Shown: in pieces, positions 24,804 through 34,245 of the stretch | Layout of the letters: the number at the start of each line of letters is the position of its first letter | Numbering within the stretch: the first letter of the stretch is position 1 | Source of the DNA: Candidatus Sabulitectum sp. | GTDB taxonomy: Bacteria; Fermentibacterota; Fermentibacteria; Fermentibacterales; JCC-6 | Length of the DNA: 36,383 nucleotides | Direction: 5' to 3' | Assembly (NCBI GenBank): GCA_029940175.1 | Contig: JAOZRM010000004.1 | Span: forward strand, 1-36,383 | Made by a program: the position numbers and the translations under genes | The notes under the pieces: model-generated | Database searches by the model: none | Seen by the model: only the letters and a program-made list of their open reading frames with translations | What the model was told of the DNA's origin: nothing

Positions 24804-25543
24804 TCTACGCCGAATTGACAGAGCAGATAACCGGGTGGATCAAAGAAAAGGTTCACGGTGCCGGTATGAAAGGTGTTGTTGTCGGACTCAGCGGTGGAAT
24901 TGACTCCGGAGTCACTGCGGCTCTCTGTGTCCGGGCTCTGGGAGCAGAGAATGTGCTTGGTCTTGTCATGCCTTGTGAGAGTATTGCAGCCGATACCACA
25001 GACGGCCACAGAACAGCAATTCATCTGGGTATGCCTGTGAAAGAGATAGATATATCACCGATACTGGAAGCCTTTGTTTCAGCTGGCGAACTGGATACTT
25101 CCAATGTGTTGAATCTTGCAAATGTGAAAGCCAGGCTTAGAATGACCATGGAATATGCCCACTCCGGGAACAGGCTTGTTGCTGGAACAGGGAACCTTTC
25201 CGAAACTAAAACAGGTTACTGGACCAAATGGGGGGACGGAGCCGCTGATTTTCTGCCTATCGCAGACTTGTGGAAAGATGAGGTTGGCGAACTTGCTGAG
25301 TACCTTGAACTCCCTGAATGGATCCTGACCCGGGTTCCATCTGCAGGGTTATGGATTGATCAGAGTGATGAAGACGAAATGGGTGTTACCTACACAGAAA
25401 TAAAGAAGTACTTTACCCTGGGGTCTGATAGTGTCTCTGCTGCTGCTGCACAGCGTATTGCCAGGCTTCATACTTCAAGTGCTCACAAGAGAAAACCGAT
25501 TCCGTATTACCATGCCAGGGGGTGGCTTGATGAAAGACAGTAA
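24800..25543 (+). CDS. nadE: NAD+ synthetase (ammonia-dependent type)
   Basis: The 247-residue enzyme converts deamido-NAD to NAD using ATP and ammonia. The ATP-pyrophosphatase loop LSGGIDSG (30-37), ANVKARLRM, GTGNLSETKTGYWTKWGDGAADFLPI and the C-terminal KRKPIPY are diagnostic. There is no N-terminal nitrilase (glutaminase) domain, so free ammonia or a separate amidase supplies nitrogen. ATG at 24800 overlaps the rnr stop (ATGA). Confidence 0.96.
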   Translation: MIYAELTEQITGWIKEKVHGAGMKGVVVGLSGGIDSGVTAALCVRALGAENVLGLVMPCESIAADTTDGHRTAIHLGMPVKEIDISPILEAFVSAGELDTSNVLNLANVKARLRMTMEYAHSGNRLVAGTGNLSETKTGYWTKWGDGAADFLPIADLWKDEVGELAEYLELPEWILTRVPSAGLWIDQSDEDEMGVTYTEIKKYFTLGSDSVSAAAAQRIARLHTSSAHKRKPIPYYHARGWLDERQ

Positions 25544-27020
25544 GAGAACAGCGCTTGTCAGTGTCTGGAACAAACACGGGCTTGAAGATTTTGCCATTGG
25601 GCTTTCCGCTCTTGACTGGGAGATATGGGCATCCGGGGGTACTGCTGATGTGATAGAGAAAGCAGGAGTCTCTGTGCGCCGTACGGAGGAACTTACAGGT
25701 ATCAGTTCCATCCTTGGAGGCAGGGTGAAAACACTGCATCCAGAGTTGCATGCTTCTATTCTTGCAGATGGAGATGCCAGGAAAGGCCGACTTGCCCAGG
25801 GCAAACCTGTTTTTGATCTTGTGGCTGTGGACTTCTACCCGTTTTACAAAGCCAGAGATATGGACCCGGTTTCAAGGGAAACAATCGAGCTGGTTGATAT
25901 TGGGGGACCAACCATGGCTCGGGGTGCTGCAAAAAACTGGCATGAGGTGATCAGTGCCACTGGTTCTGACGTTTTTCCCTATGTTTTGAAAACTATTAAA
26001 GATGGTCTGGATGATCTTGTATTCAGGCGTGAAATGGCATCCAGAACTTTTTCCATTACATCAGCTTATGACCTGCATGTTTCTCTCAAGCTTGAGGAGG
26101 GTATCACCCCTGTTCTCCGGTATGGTGAGAATCCTCATCAGAAGGCGGCAGTTCATTTCTCATGGCCCAGAGAAGGTTTTGGCTGCTCCGAGGTTCTTGG
26201 TGGAAAAGCATTGAGCTATAACAACTATCTTGATGCTTCTGCGGCATGTGCAATAGCAGCCGACTTTGCAGGCTCTATACCTTGTGTTGTTCTGGCCAAG
26301 CATGGGAATCCATGCGGCGTGGGCTGCGGCCTTTCTGCCAGCGAGGCTTTTTTGAACGCATTCCGCGCAGACAGAGTATCACCGTACGGAGGAATTCTTG
26401 CCTGTACCTCCAAAGTGGATATGGAACTGGTGAAAGAGCTGAAAGGCATCTTCCTGGAAATCGTCATAGCTCCTGAGTTTGAAGAAGACGCACTTGCCCG
26501 ACTTCGTAAGAGAAAGAATCTTAGAATTCTCAAGATGCCCATAGCAGCAGACAAAGCTATGCTTCTCCGTTCGATCTGGGGAGGTTTGCTGGTTCAGGAA
26601 CCTGATCTTGCAGTGGAAAAAGCTGTTGAATGTCAGGTTGTTACGGAAAGAAAGCCCACAGCTGAAGAGCTTGTTGCTCTTGATCTGGCCTGGAAAGTAG
26701 TGAAGGGCGTTAAGAGCAATGCTATTGTAATAGGTGACAACCATGGGACACTTGGTGTGGGTATTGGACAGCCAAGCAGAATTGAAAGCCTTGATCTTGC
26801 AGTGCGCAGAGCGCTCCGGGAAAACAACAATCTTTCGGGATCTGTGCTTGCCAGTGATGCCTTCTTCCCTTTTCGTGACGGCCCGGACAAGGCAGCAGAG
26901 GCCGGCATTAAAGCAATCATTCAGCCTGGCGGTTCCATTCGCGACGAGGAAGTTATAGCTTCATGTAACGAACACGGTATTGCGATGGTATTCACCGGTA
27001 CAAGACATTTCAGGCATTAA
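25530..27020 (+). CDS. purH: Bifunctional AICAR formyltransferase / IMP cyclohydrolase
   Basis: The 496-residue protein catalyses the last two steps of IMP synthesis. The N-terminal MGS-like cyclohydrolase (about 1-190) has [17 protein letters not shown] and [12 protein letters not shown]. The C-terminal transformylase has [11 protein letters not shown], the catalytic [10 protein letters not shown] (Lys-His), [27 protein letters not shown] and [13 protein letters not shown], ending in GTRHFRH. It is slightly shorter than the usual 510-530. The start is ATG 25530, inside nadE (14-bp overlap), after AGGGGGTGG; a longer frame from 25431 has no family similarity. Confidence 0.96.
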   Translation: MKDSKRTALVSVWNKHGLEDFAIGLSALDWEIWASGGTADVIEKAGVSVRRTEELTGISSILGGRVKTLHPELHASILADGDARKGRLAQGKPVFDLVAVDFYPFYKARDMDPVSRETIELVDIGGPTMARGAAKNWHEVISATGSDVFPYVLKTIKDGLDDLVFRREMASRTFSITSAYDLHVSLKLEEGITPVLRYGENPHQKAAVHFSWPREGFGCSEVLGGKALSYNNYLDASAACAIAADFAGSIPCVVLAKHGNPCGVGCGLSASEAFLNAFRADRVSPYGGILACTSKVDMELVKELKGIFLEIVIAPEFEEDALARLRKRKNLRILKMPIAADKAMLLRSIWGGLLVQEPDLAVEKAVECQVVTERKPTAEELVALDLAWKVVKGVKSNAIVIGDNHGTLGVGIGQPSRIESLDLAVRRALRENNNLSGSVLASDAFFPFRDGPDKAAEAGIKAIIQPGGSIRDEEVIASCNEHGIAMVFTGTRHFRH

Positions 27021-27022
27021 CC

Positions 27023-29206
27023 GTGAAAAAGGTAATAGTTCTTACTCTATTTCTTCTACTTTCCGCCTGTCGAGTGGTGAATGATGACACATCAGTTGGT
27101 TCTTCTCTGGTACATACTGTTCCATCTCCATTTTATGAGGTCGATTCTCTGTTACAGAACGGAGCTCAGGATCAGGCAGTTCGCCTGTTAAGAAGAATGG
27201 ACCCTTCGGAATATGGAAGAATGGATATTCTGTGGAGACTTGTGGGTGCATACAACGGACGTGGAATGATAACACATTGCATCAGTATGCTTGACAGTCT
27301 TCAGTCTTCCGGCTGGGGGGACCTTGCCGGCTGGAAGATATCTGTACTTGATTTGAACAGAGAACAGGAACTGGCGGTAGAACTGGTTTCCATGGATAAT
27401 GTTCTGCTTCTAGGCTGGCTGTACAGGAACAATCTGGAAGATATGCCTTCAGTGCTCTCTCTTCCTGTTCCCGATCACCTGGGAGAAAGAGCCGCAAGGT
27501 TACTTATGGCACCGGAAGGAATCACCACAGGACAGCTCGAACTGGCTGTTTCCGATGTGCGCTATTTGCCTGCTGCAATTGGCCCCAGAGTGCTTGTGGA
27601 ACTTGAAGCTGCCTACAGCAGTTCAGGGAACTGGTGGTCCGATGCGCTGAAACGCTTTGATCCCACCGGCAGCAGCGATTCAAGTATTCGCCTTACAGCT
27701 CTGAGAACCAAGTTTCTTGGTGGGGGTGATTACCAGTACTGGCACGGGCTTATCGGAACATCTGCCGAGATCACAGCTGCCAGAGTAATTGCCTCAAGAT
27801 GGCCTGACAGGGTTGACTGGGAAGCTGCTGATGTTCTTCTGGAGTCAGGATACAGCAGCATTGTAACTGCAATTACTGAATCAAGGGATGATCCTGGATT
27901 CAGCACAGGTATTCAAATGGCAACTTTGCGAAATGCAGACAGGTTTTCTGAACTGGAAGCGCTCTGCGGCTCAATACCACCTGATGCTTCTATTGAACTC
28001 AGAGCCAGAGCTGCATTGTTCAACGCAAGATCTTTGCGTGCAAGACGACAGAATACAGCGGCATACAGGGCTTACTACAGATTTGCTCAGGATTTCCCAT
28101 TTCATCCCACAGCCAGAGAGGCTTCCTATCTTGCCGGTAAATACTTCGATAGTGAACAGAACTGGGCAGAGGCCGGTGAAGCCTATCTTGCAAGTCTCCG
28201 GGCATCCGGTTCCTGGGATGGGGACGCAAGAGGACACTGGCGAGGTGGATTCTGCCTCTACATGAATGGCAGAGGCTCTGTTGGAGATTCTCTGTGGCAA
28301 GCCGGCTGTGAACAGTTCCCATACAGCCACTGGGCTGATGAGATGCTCTTCTGGCGGGCCAGATATGCAGAGAGACAGGGCAACAGTAATTCCCGTACCC
28401 AGTTGTTGCAGCTTGTTGCCCGGGATCATCCCTGGGAATTTTATGGAATGCTTGCCGCAGACAGACTGGGGATTCAGGACAATATTCAACTTTCGGTTGT
28501 AAGCCCTGTCATGAAAGACAATAGTGTACTCTCTATGGCAGCAGAGTTGTTCAGTCTGGGATACGGTACCGCTGCTGTGGAAGTACTTTTCGCAGGTAGT
28601 GAAGGTGATAGTGGACTGAATGCTGTGGCACTTGGTATTCTTGGAGAGCACGGACGGGCAATTGCCGCCATGCGATCAATGGATACGGAATATCGCGACG
28701 CCAATGAGGGTATTCTTCCTGACAGCCTGCTGGGGTGGTATTTCCCGGCACCTTATCGGGGGCTGGTTAGTGCAGTGACAGATACCATGACACTGGATCA
28801 CTCATATGTGGAAGGGATCATGAGGGAAGAGAGTTATTTCAACAGATTTGTAATTTCCAGCGCAGGGGCAGCAGGACTCATACAGTTGATGCCTGGTACA
28901 GCCGGGGATGTTGCAAGGTGGAATGGCCTTCCACGGTTGTCTTCAGAAGAGTTTTTCAATCCTGAGCATTCTGTTCTCTACGGCAGTCTGTACATCAACT
29001 CCCAGGCCAGACGGTACGACCATCCCGCCCTGTTTCTTGCTGCTTACAATGCCGGGCCGGGGAATGCATCGAGATGGGTGGACATGCACGGATTTGATAA
29101 CAGTGATCAGGAACTTTACATCGAACAGATCACCTATAGAGAAACAAGAATGTACGCAAAAAAAGTGCAGCGCTCAGCATGGATATATGGAAGGATAAGA
29201 CCATGA
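27023..29206 (+). CDS. Soluble-type lytic transglycosylase, lipoprotein form
   Basis: The 727-residue protein starts (GTG 27023) with a lipoprotein signal whose lipobox is LLSAC (Cys16). A long alpha-helical, TPR-like superhelix (about 30-570) includes FHPTAREASYLAGKYF. The C-terminal Slt70-type domain (about 590-720) has GIMREESYF with catalytic Glu603, SSAGAAGLIQLMPGTA and AAYNAGPGNASRW. It cleaves the MurNAc-GlcNAc bond of peptidoglycan, releasing 1,6-anhydro-muropeptides in the periplasm. It may therefore feed the AmgK/MurU-like salvage pair at 4235-6127 (inference). It lies 2 bp after purH and overlaps the NHL gene by ATGA. Confidence 0.93.
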   Translation: MKKVIVLTLFLLLSACRVVNDDTSVGSSLVHTVPSPFYEVDSLLQNGAQDQAVRLLRRMDPSEYGRMDILWRLVGAYNGRGMITHCISMLDSLQSSGWGDLAGWKISVLDLNREQELAVELVSMDNVLLLGWLYRNNLEDMPSVLSLPVPDHLGERAARLLMAPEGITTGQLELAVSDVRYLPAAIGPRVLVELEAAYSSSGNWWSDALKRFDPTGSSDSSIRLTALRTKFLGGGDYQYWHGLIGTSAEITAARVIASRWPDRVDWEAADVLLESGYSSIVTAITESRDDPGFSTGIQMATLRNADRFSELEALCGSIPPDASIELRARAALFNARSLRARRQNTAAYRAYYRFAQDFPFHPTAREASYLAGKYFDSEQNWAEAGEAYLASLRASGSWDGDARGHWRGGFCLYMNGRGSVGDSLWQAGCEQFPYSHWADEMLFWRARYAERQGNSNSRTQLLQLVARDHPWEFYGMLAADRLGIQDNIQLSVVSPVMKDNSVLSMAAELFSLGYGTAAVEVLFAGSEGDSGLNAVALGILGEHGRAIAAMRSMDTEYRDANEGILPDSLLGWYFPAPYRGLVSAVTDTMTLDHSYVEGIMREESYFNRFVISSAGAAGLIQLMPGTAGDVARWNGLPRLSSEEFFNPEHSVLYGSLYINSQARRYDHPALFLAAYNAGPGNASRWVDMHGFDNSDQELYIEQITYRETRMYAKKVQRSAWIYGRIRP

Positions 29207-30504
29207 GTTTATTTCTGATAGCAATGATGATTGGTTCCGGTTTTACTACCGATCACGATGAAAATACCACAGTGGTTTATCCACCCTACGGACACTGCAT
29301 GGGAATCTACCGTGCCGGTCAGGATCAGCTTACAATGCTTCTTGGAGGTATGATCCAGTTTGATGATCCACAGGGGCTTGCCGCTGTACTTCCCTATACA
29401 TGGGATACTTCCGATCCAAGCGATGATGATGAGCTGGCTGTCTACGGCGTGAACAGTGGTTCGGGACACATCATCTACAACGCTTCCATGTACGCTCTGG
29501 GATTTTACGGAGGAGAAGGGAGTGGATCAGAAGAACTTTCTGCCCCACACGGTATCGCCGCTACAAGGTCCGGTATAGTCTACGTGGCAGATACAGGAAA
29601 CAGGCGGGTGGCAGTTCTTAAAAGATCCGGGCAGCGGCTTTCATCCGACTCCTTTATTGAGGGATTTTCAGAACCATGGGATGTTGCCCTGGACGGGCAG
29701 TACATCTGGGTTACAGACAGAGCCGCTGGAACCCTTTCCCGATATGCTTCAGCATCTGACCAGAGCCCTGTAGTTATTTCCCTGAATTCACCCAGAGGGG
29801 TTGCAGCTACAGGTTATGGTGAATACACCAGCGGTCATGCTGCCTGTCAGGTGGTGATCACCGACAACGGAACGATTCTTACAAAACTTGTTGAGGGTGC
29901 TGTAACGGCAACAGCCGACCTTTCCCGCTGCGGTGGCAGTTTTTTCAATTTTGTTGAGATCGATTATCATGGGAATGTATGGGTTACAGATTCCATCAGT
30001 TGTCGGATACACAAGTTTGATCCCCAGTTGAACTACCTGGACAGCTGGGGTGAAGGATACGGAGATGCTGACAACAGATTCCAGAATCCCACGGGTCTTG
30101 CTCTGTGGGACAGATTCGGTCAGATATTCGTGGCTGAAAGTTCCGGTGCCAGGTATTTCTGGGTTGGTTCTGATATACGGAACCTGAGCTTCTCAAGCGA
30201 CGGGAACGGATGTACAGTTTCAGGAAGACTGACAGAGAAGGCTACAATGATAGTCAGCGTTTTTCATGAAGATGGATCCCTGGCAAGAAATCTTTACTCA
30301 GGGAGAAGATCACCTGGATATTTCAGTTTTGAATGGGATGGTACAAGATTGCAGGGGCAGAGAGTTTATGTGGGTGATTATACCCTTTCCATAAATATTG
30401 AACCCATCTACTCAAGCAGAACCTATTTCGATAAGACATGGCTTACAGATTTCCACATGGAAGGTTCTGAAGAACCGGAGGAAACCCAAGGGGTAAGGAT
30501 CTGA
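29203..30504 (+). CDS. Secreted NHL beta-propeller protein with FlgD-like C-terminal domain
   Basis: The 433-residue protein begins with a short hydrophobic N-terminus (MSLFLIAMMIGSGF) that may be a signal peptide, although it lacks positive charge. NHL-type propeller blades follow: APHGIAATRSGIVYVADTGNRRVAVL, EPWDVALDGQYIWVTDR, SPRGVAA, GNVWVTDSISCRIHKFD and NPTGLALWDRFGQIFVAE. The end (about 335-415) resembles a FlgD Ig-like domain: SVFHEDGSLARNLYSG and FSFEWDGTRLQGQRV..GDYTL. Such proteins bind ligands or other envelope proteins and are typically exported; no enzymatic residues are seen. ATG 29203 overlaps the preceding stop (ATGA) with AAGGAT upstream. Confidence 0.85.
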   Translation: MSLFLIAMMIGSGFTTDHDENTTVVYPPYGHCMGIYRAGQDQLTMLLGGMIQFDDPQGLAAVLPYTWDTSDPSDDDELAVYGVNSGSGHIIYNASMYALGFYGGEGSGSEELSAPHGIAATRSGIVYVADTGNRRVAVLKRSGQRLSSDSFIEGFSEPWDVALDGQYIWVTDRAAGTLSRYASASDQSPVVISLNSPRGVAATGYGEYTSGHAACQVVITDNGTILTKLVEGAVTATADLSRCGGSFFNFVEIDYHGNVWVTDSISCRIHKFDPQLNYLDSWGEGYGDADNRFQNPTGLALWDRFGQIFVAESSGARYFWVGSDIRNLSFSSDGNGCTVSGRLTEKATMIVSVFHEDGSLARNLYSGRRSPGYFSFEWDGTRLQGQRVYVGDYTLSINIEPIYSSRTYFDKTWLTDFHMEGSEEPEETQGVRI

Positions 30505-31700
30505 AATACGCTTTCCTCGCAGTACTGTTTCTGGCATCGGCATTTTTCAGTGGCACTGAAACGGCCTGCTTCAGCTTAAGTCAGCTTCAGAAAGAGAGAA
30601 TGTCCACCAGCGCCAGAGGGCGCCGTGCATTGAAGCTTCTCGCTGATCCGGGAAGACTGCTGACTTCCATTCTTCTTGGAAATACTTTCGTGAATGTTGC
30701 TGCTTCTTCTCTTGCAGCAGGAATCACTGCTGATCTGATTCCCGGTACACTGGGGTTGGGTCTCGGGGTTCTTGTTATGACTTTTCTTCTTTTAGTTCTG
30801 GGTGAGATCAGTCCCAAAACACTTGCCAGAAGAAAGAACCGGGAATGGATAGAAAGCTCATCCCATATTGTGGGTTTGTTGCTGTGGATTCTTTCTCCGG
30901 CAGCAAAGCTTCTTACGTACCCGGCGGATCTTGCAGACAGACTTGTTCCCGGAAGAGAAGGAGCTGATAGCTACATGGCTGCTGAGTTGTACATTCTTAT
31001 GGAAATGGCCAGGGATGAAGGAATTCTTGGAGGAGAGGCTGCTACAGCGGTTGCCATTCTTGAACTTGACGAGAGACAATGCGTTTCTGCAATGGTTCCC
31101 CGTGAAAAGGTTCTTTCATTAATGTCGGACTGGACTGTGGAAAAGGTAAAGGAAGAGGCTGAAAGAAGTTCTCAAACTGCTTATCCTTACATTGATGCAT
31201 CAACCGGACTCATGACAGGTATTATTGATGTAAAAGATCTCCTCGGTAAGGATCTGTTTATTGTTAGAGAGGTTCCATTCTTTCCAGAGTCTGCACGTTT
31301 GAGCAGAGTACTCTCTGATTTGAGAAAATCAGGGAACAGAATGGGAGCTGTTGTTGACGAATACGGAGACTGGACTGGTATTATTTCAGTGGCAGATATA
31401 CTGGAACGGGCTGTTTTTGCAGGGTCCTCCGGTGCACCTCTCCCCGAGGGTGTAAGCCGCAGCGGTGCTGGTTTTCTTATCCCGGCAAGTCTTTCTATCG
31501 AGACTCTTGCAGCTCTTCTGCACTCTGAAACACTTTCCGCGAGATATGCTGAATCCTGTGGAGGTCTGCTTCAGGAGATCACAGGCAGGCTTCCACTCGA
31601 GGGAGAGGTTATTGAGTATTCCGGTTTTCTGTTCAGAATAATCAGGGTTCATGTGAATGCACTTGAAAAAATATTTGTGGAGAAAGTTGTGAAATCATGA
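30501..31700 (+). CDS. CNNM/DUF21-CBS membrane protein (CorC/HlyC-like), CTG start
   Basis: The 399-residue protein has an N-terminal CNNM (DUF21) membrane domain (about 1-165), a CBS pair (about 185-305, MVPREKVLSL and DEYGDWTGIISVADILE) and a CorC_HlyC-type C-terminal domain (about 315-395). Family members are linked to magnesium or cobalt export. The first ATG in frame (30600) would remove the first helix and the diagnostic FFSGTETA motif (15-22), which is encoded upstream. The only plausible start there is CTG at 30501, which overlaps the preceding stop as CTGA and follows AAGGGGTAAGG. It overlaps the next gene by 4 bp (ATGA). Confidence 0.87.
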   Translation: MKYAFLAVLFLASAFFSGTETACFSLSQLQKERMSTSARGRRALKLLADPGRLLTSILLGNTFVNVAASSLAAGITADLIPGTLGLGLGVLVMTFLLLVLGEISPKTLARRKNREWIESSSHIVGLLLWILSPAAKLLTYPADLADRLVPGREGADSYMAAELYILMEMARDEGILGGEAATAVAILELDERQCVSAMVPREKVLSLMSDWTVEKVKEEAERSSQTAYPYIDASTGLMTGIIDVKDLLGKDLFIVREVPFFPESARLSRVLSDLRKSGNRMGAVVDEYGDWTGIISVADILERAVFAGSSGAPLPEGVSRSGAGFLIPASLSIETLAALLHSETLSARYAESCGGLLQEITGRLPLEGEVIEYSGFLFRIIRVHVNALEKIFVEKVVKS

Positions 31701-32617
31701 TCAACCTTCTTGTTTTTCTTGGAGCCAGCATGCTTGCTGCATTCTGTAGTGGTTCGGAAACTGCATTTTCAGCTGCAGGTAAGATTCAGGTAGCAGCCCG
31801 GGGAAGAAAGGGTGCGAGAGCTCTGTGGTTCATGGAAAAACCTTCCCGTTACCTTGCTACAACCCTGGTGGGTACAAATGTTGGAGTGGTTCTTACTTCA
31901 AGCATAAGTCACGGCTGGGGTGTTGAGATGGGAGGTGTCTGGGGGGTTTTATTTGCTTTGGGTACAGCACTGTTTCTTCTCATCTTCGCTGAAATTACAC
32001 CCAAGCAGCTTGCTCTGTTCAGAAGCAACAAATTGTCTGTTGCAGCTGCTCCGTTTCTGTACCTGTTTCGAATGATAATGTACCCACTGATCGCAGCTGC
32101 GTCCGCTATATCCAACAAGGTCGCCGGCTCTGGCAGTGGTGAGCGATTCTTTGAGAGCCGAGCCGAGGTAAGGGGTCTTTTGCGGTCTTCCGGGGGCAGA
32201 AAGGGCATACTTGCATCTTCAGTTTTGAGCATGGCAGAAACTTCAGTAAGTGTTTATTCCAGGAAACTCACAGATTTCCCCGGAGTTGATGCCGGTGTTG
32301 AGAAGAAGCTTGCGCTTGAAGTGCTTTTGGGATCAGGGGAAAATCTTATTCTTATCTGGGAGGAAACAGGAGTAACTCTTCTGGGAGCAGTAAAAAGCTC
32401 CGCTCTTGTCAGATGGGATGGAGAGGGTTCAATATCAAAAATTTCTGTAGGTCTGCCTTACTACCAAGGGCGAACAGCACCGTTGAAGGTACTTTCAGAA
32501 CTCTGGCGATCCGGAGCAAGAGCTGCAGTTCTTCTTGATGACAATCGCCAGCCTGTCAGCCTGGTAACCGCTGAAATGATACTTGAACATCTCTTGCCGG
32601 AGTTTGCCAATGGCTGA
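31697..32617 (+). CDS. Second CNNM/DUF21 membrane protein with degenerate CBS region
   Basis: The 306-residue paralogue of the preceding gene has the CNNM motif FCSGSETAFSAA (16-27), TTLVGTNVGVVLTSS, FAEITPKQLAL (about 94-104) and membrane helices to about residue 145. The C-terminal half keeps only traces of CBS folds (AAVLLDDNRQPVSLVTAEMILEHLL at the end) and there is no CorC_HlyC domain. CNNM proteins dimerise, so the pair may form a heterodimer with one full and one reduced regulatory half (inference). ATG 31697 overlaps the preceding stop. Confidence 0.87.
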   Translation: MINLLVFLGASMLAAFCSGSETAFSAAGKIQVAARGRKGARALWFMEKPSRYLATTLVGTNVGVVLTSSISHGWGVEMGGVWGVLFALGTALFLLIFAEITPKQLALFRSNKLSVAAAPFLYLFRMIMYPLIAAASAISNKVAGSGSGERFFESRAEVRGLLRSSGGRKGILASSVLSMAETSVSVYSRKLTDFPGVDAGVEKKLALEVLLGSGENLILIWEETGVTLLGAVKSSALVRWDGEGSISKISVGLPYYQGRTAPLKVLSELWRSGARAAVLLDDNRQPVSLVTAEMILEHLLPEFANG

Positions 32618-34220
32618 CATCAGCCCTCTCACCGGGTTGCCCGGTAATTTGTCGATTCAGATAAATCTTAGGGAACTGGTGATCAATGGAGACAGCACTG
32701 CTGTTTACGTGGATATTGTTGACTTCAAACCATTCAATGATTACTACGGTTTTGCTCTGGGAGATTCGGTGATCAGAAGGCTTGGGCAGATCCTTGAGGA
32801 ATCCATTCCTGATTATTTTGTTGGACACATCGGTGGAGATGATTTTTTATGTATTGGCCGGGGACAAAGCTTCATCACCGGTATTGAGAGTGCACGCCAG
32901 AGATTCCGGAGCATCGTTCCTGGATTTTACACTCCCAGGGATAGAGAATTTGGTGGAATTGAAACCTTTGACAGAGATGGAAGTTACAAATTTCTTCCTC
33001 TTCTGGATATTGCGGTGGTATTCATGGATTCAGAGCATGATGATGTCACCGTTGAGGCACTTGCACGCAAGGCGGGTCGCACTAAGAAATTCCTCAAGGG
33101 TGAACAGACTGCAGAATCAGTGTTTCCAGTTTTACAGAGAGCTCTTAGATCCGGATATCCGGTAGAGAATGTCAAGGCACTTATCGAAGCATGTGGCGTT
33201 TTGCGGGAAGAGGGAGCTGTAACAGTTCTCGCTGAAGTTCTCACAGGTAAATACAGCTGGAGTCTAAGGAAGAGCGCGGCACTTGCACTGGGGCACATTG
33301 GTAACGCTGAGTGTACCGGGCTTCTGCTGAATGCTCTTAAAGATTCCAATCCCCATATTCGTACCCGAGCAGTGGAAGGGCTTGTTATTTCTATGGGCAG
33401 AGAGTCCGGCCCTTTGATCGCACCAATGCTGAAGGACAGGTCAACCTGGGTTAGAAGGGCGGTTCTTCGCGGGATAGGATATGCAGGCTGGCTCGATGGC
33501 CTTCATTTTCTCAGAGCTTCAGCCATAGACAAGGCTTCCGGTGCAGGAATAAATACAGCCCGTGAAAGAAGTGCAGCACTAGATGGTATTGCTATGCTCA
33601 GTCCAGTTACTGAAGCTGAGTTTCTCTCAAGACTTTGCAATACTGAAGAGTATTATCCCGGAGATGCGGCTTTCAAAGCTCTCTGCTCTGTTGGAACAGA
33701 CTATGCTGCAGATCAGGTACTCCGGCAGAACGGAACAATTCCGGGGATTCTCAACCTTACTGGAATGAGTAATTCAAATTTGAGAAAGCTGGAGGTAATG
33801 GCAACCTGCTCACTTACTCAAGACGACTCCACTGTTGCAGGTGCTTTGAGATTTCTTGAGGGTTTTTCTATGGATCTCAGTAATTCCACCACTGCAAAAC
33901 TAAGGAACTGCCTCGGTAATTTTTCCGGGGACTTGTTCAGACGTCTGGTGATCTTACTTGACAACCGGAAGCTGACCGCTGACAGATCGTGCATCGCCAG
34001 AGTGGCCAGCCGGATGAATGCAGGGGAGCAGATCGGAGCATCGGCACTAAGCGCATTTCTGGGGTGGGTAGCTCGCAGGGGAGGAGTGTCCCCGGGCAGT
34101 CTGCTTATCTCCTTTCTAAGGGGAGATAGAAGGGCTGTGGCAGCTTCCGCTGCCCTTGCTGTTCGAGCTCTTGCATCCAGGGACTTGACGCAGATGGAAA
34201 ATGTAGAGACAATTAGTTAG
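32610..34220 (+). CDS. GGDEF-domain protein with C-terminal HEAT repeats
   Basis: The 536-residue cytoplasmic protein opens with a GGDEF domain: SPLTGLPGN (5-13), VDIVDFKPFNDYYGFALGD (34-52) and the active-site segment GHIGGDDF, where GG(D/E)EF reads GGDDF (75-79). The domain is probably intact in fold, but the changed fourth position may reduce diguanylate cyclase activity. No RxxD inhibitory site is obvious. From about residue 165 to the end are HEAT-like repeats (LRKSAALALGHIGNAECTGLLLNALKDSNPHIRTRAVEGL). The N-terminal catalytic/C-terminal HEAT order is unusual. ATG 32610 overlaps the preceding gene by 8 bp; GGAG lies upstream. It may be a c-di-GMP enzyme or a nucleotide-sensing scaffold. 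Confidence 0.88.
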   Translation: MADISPLTGLPGNLSIQINLRELVINGDSTAVYVDIVDFKPFNDYYGFALGDSVIRRLGQILEESIPDYFVGHIGGDDFLCIGRGQSFITGIESARQRFRSIVPGFYTPRDREFGGIETFDRDGSYKFLPLLDIAVVFMDSEHDDVTVEALARKAGRTKKFLKGEQTAESVFPVLQRALRSGYPVENVKALIEACGVLREEGAVTVLAEVLTGKYSWSLRKSAALALGHIGNAECTGLLLNALKDSNPHIRTRAVEGLVISMGRESGPLIAPMLKDRSTWVRRAVLRGIGYAGWLDGLHFLRASAIDKASGAGINTARERSAALDGIAMLSPVTEAEFLSRLCNTEEYYPGDAAFKALCSVGTDYAADQVLRQNGTIPGILNLTGMSNSNLRKLEVMATCSLTQDDSTVAGALRFLEGFSMDLSNSTTAKLRNCLGNFSGDLFRRLVILLDNRKLTADRSCIARVASRMNAGEQIGASALSAFLGWVARRGGVSPGSLLISFLRGDRRAVAASAALAVRALASRDLTQMENVETIS

Positions 34221-34245
34221 TCGTTGTCTTTTCGAAAGGTGATTA

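Noticed and set aside
27971-28651. 226-codon minus-strand frame
   Set aside because: It lies wholly antisense to the lytic transglycosylase gene, lacks family motifs and a ribosome-binding site, and reflects codon bias of the real gene.
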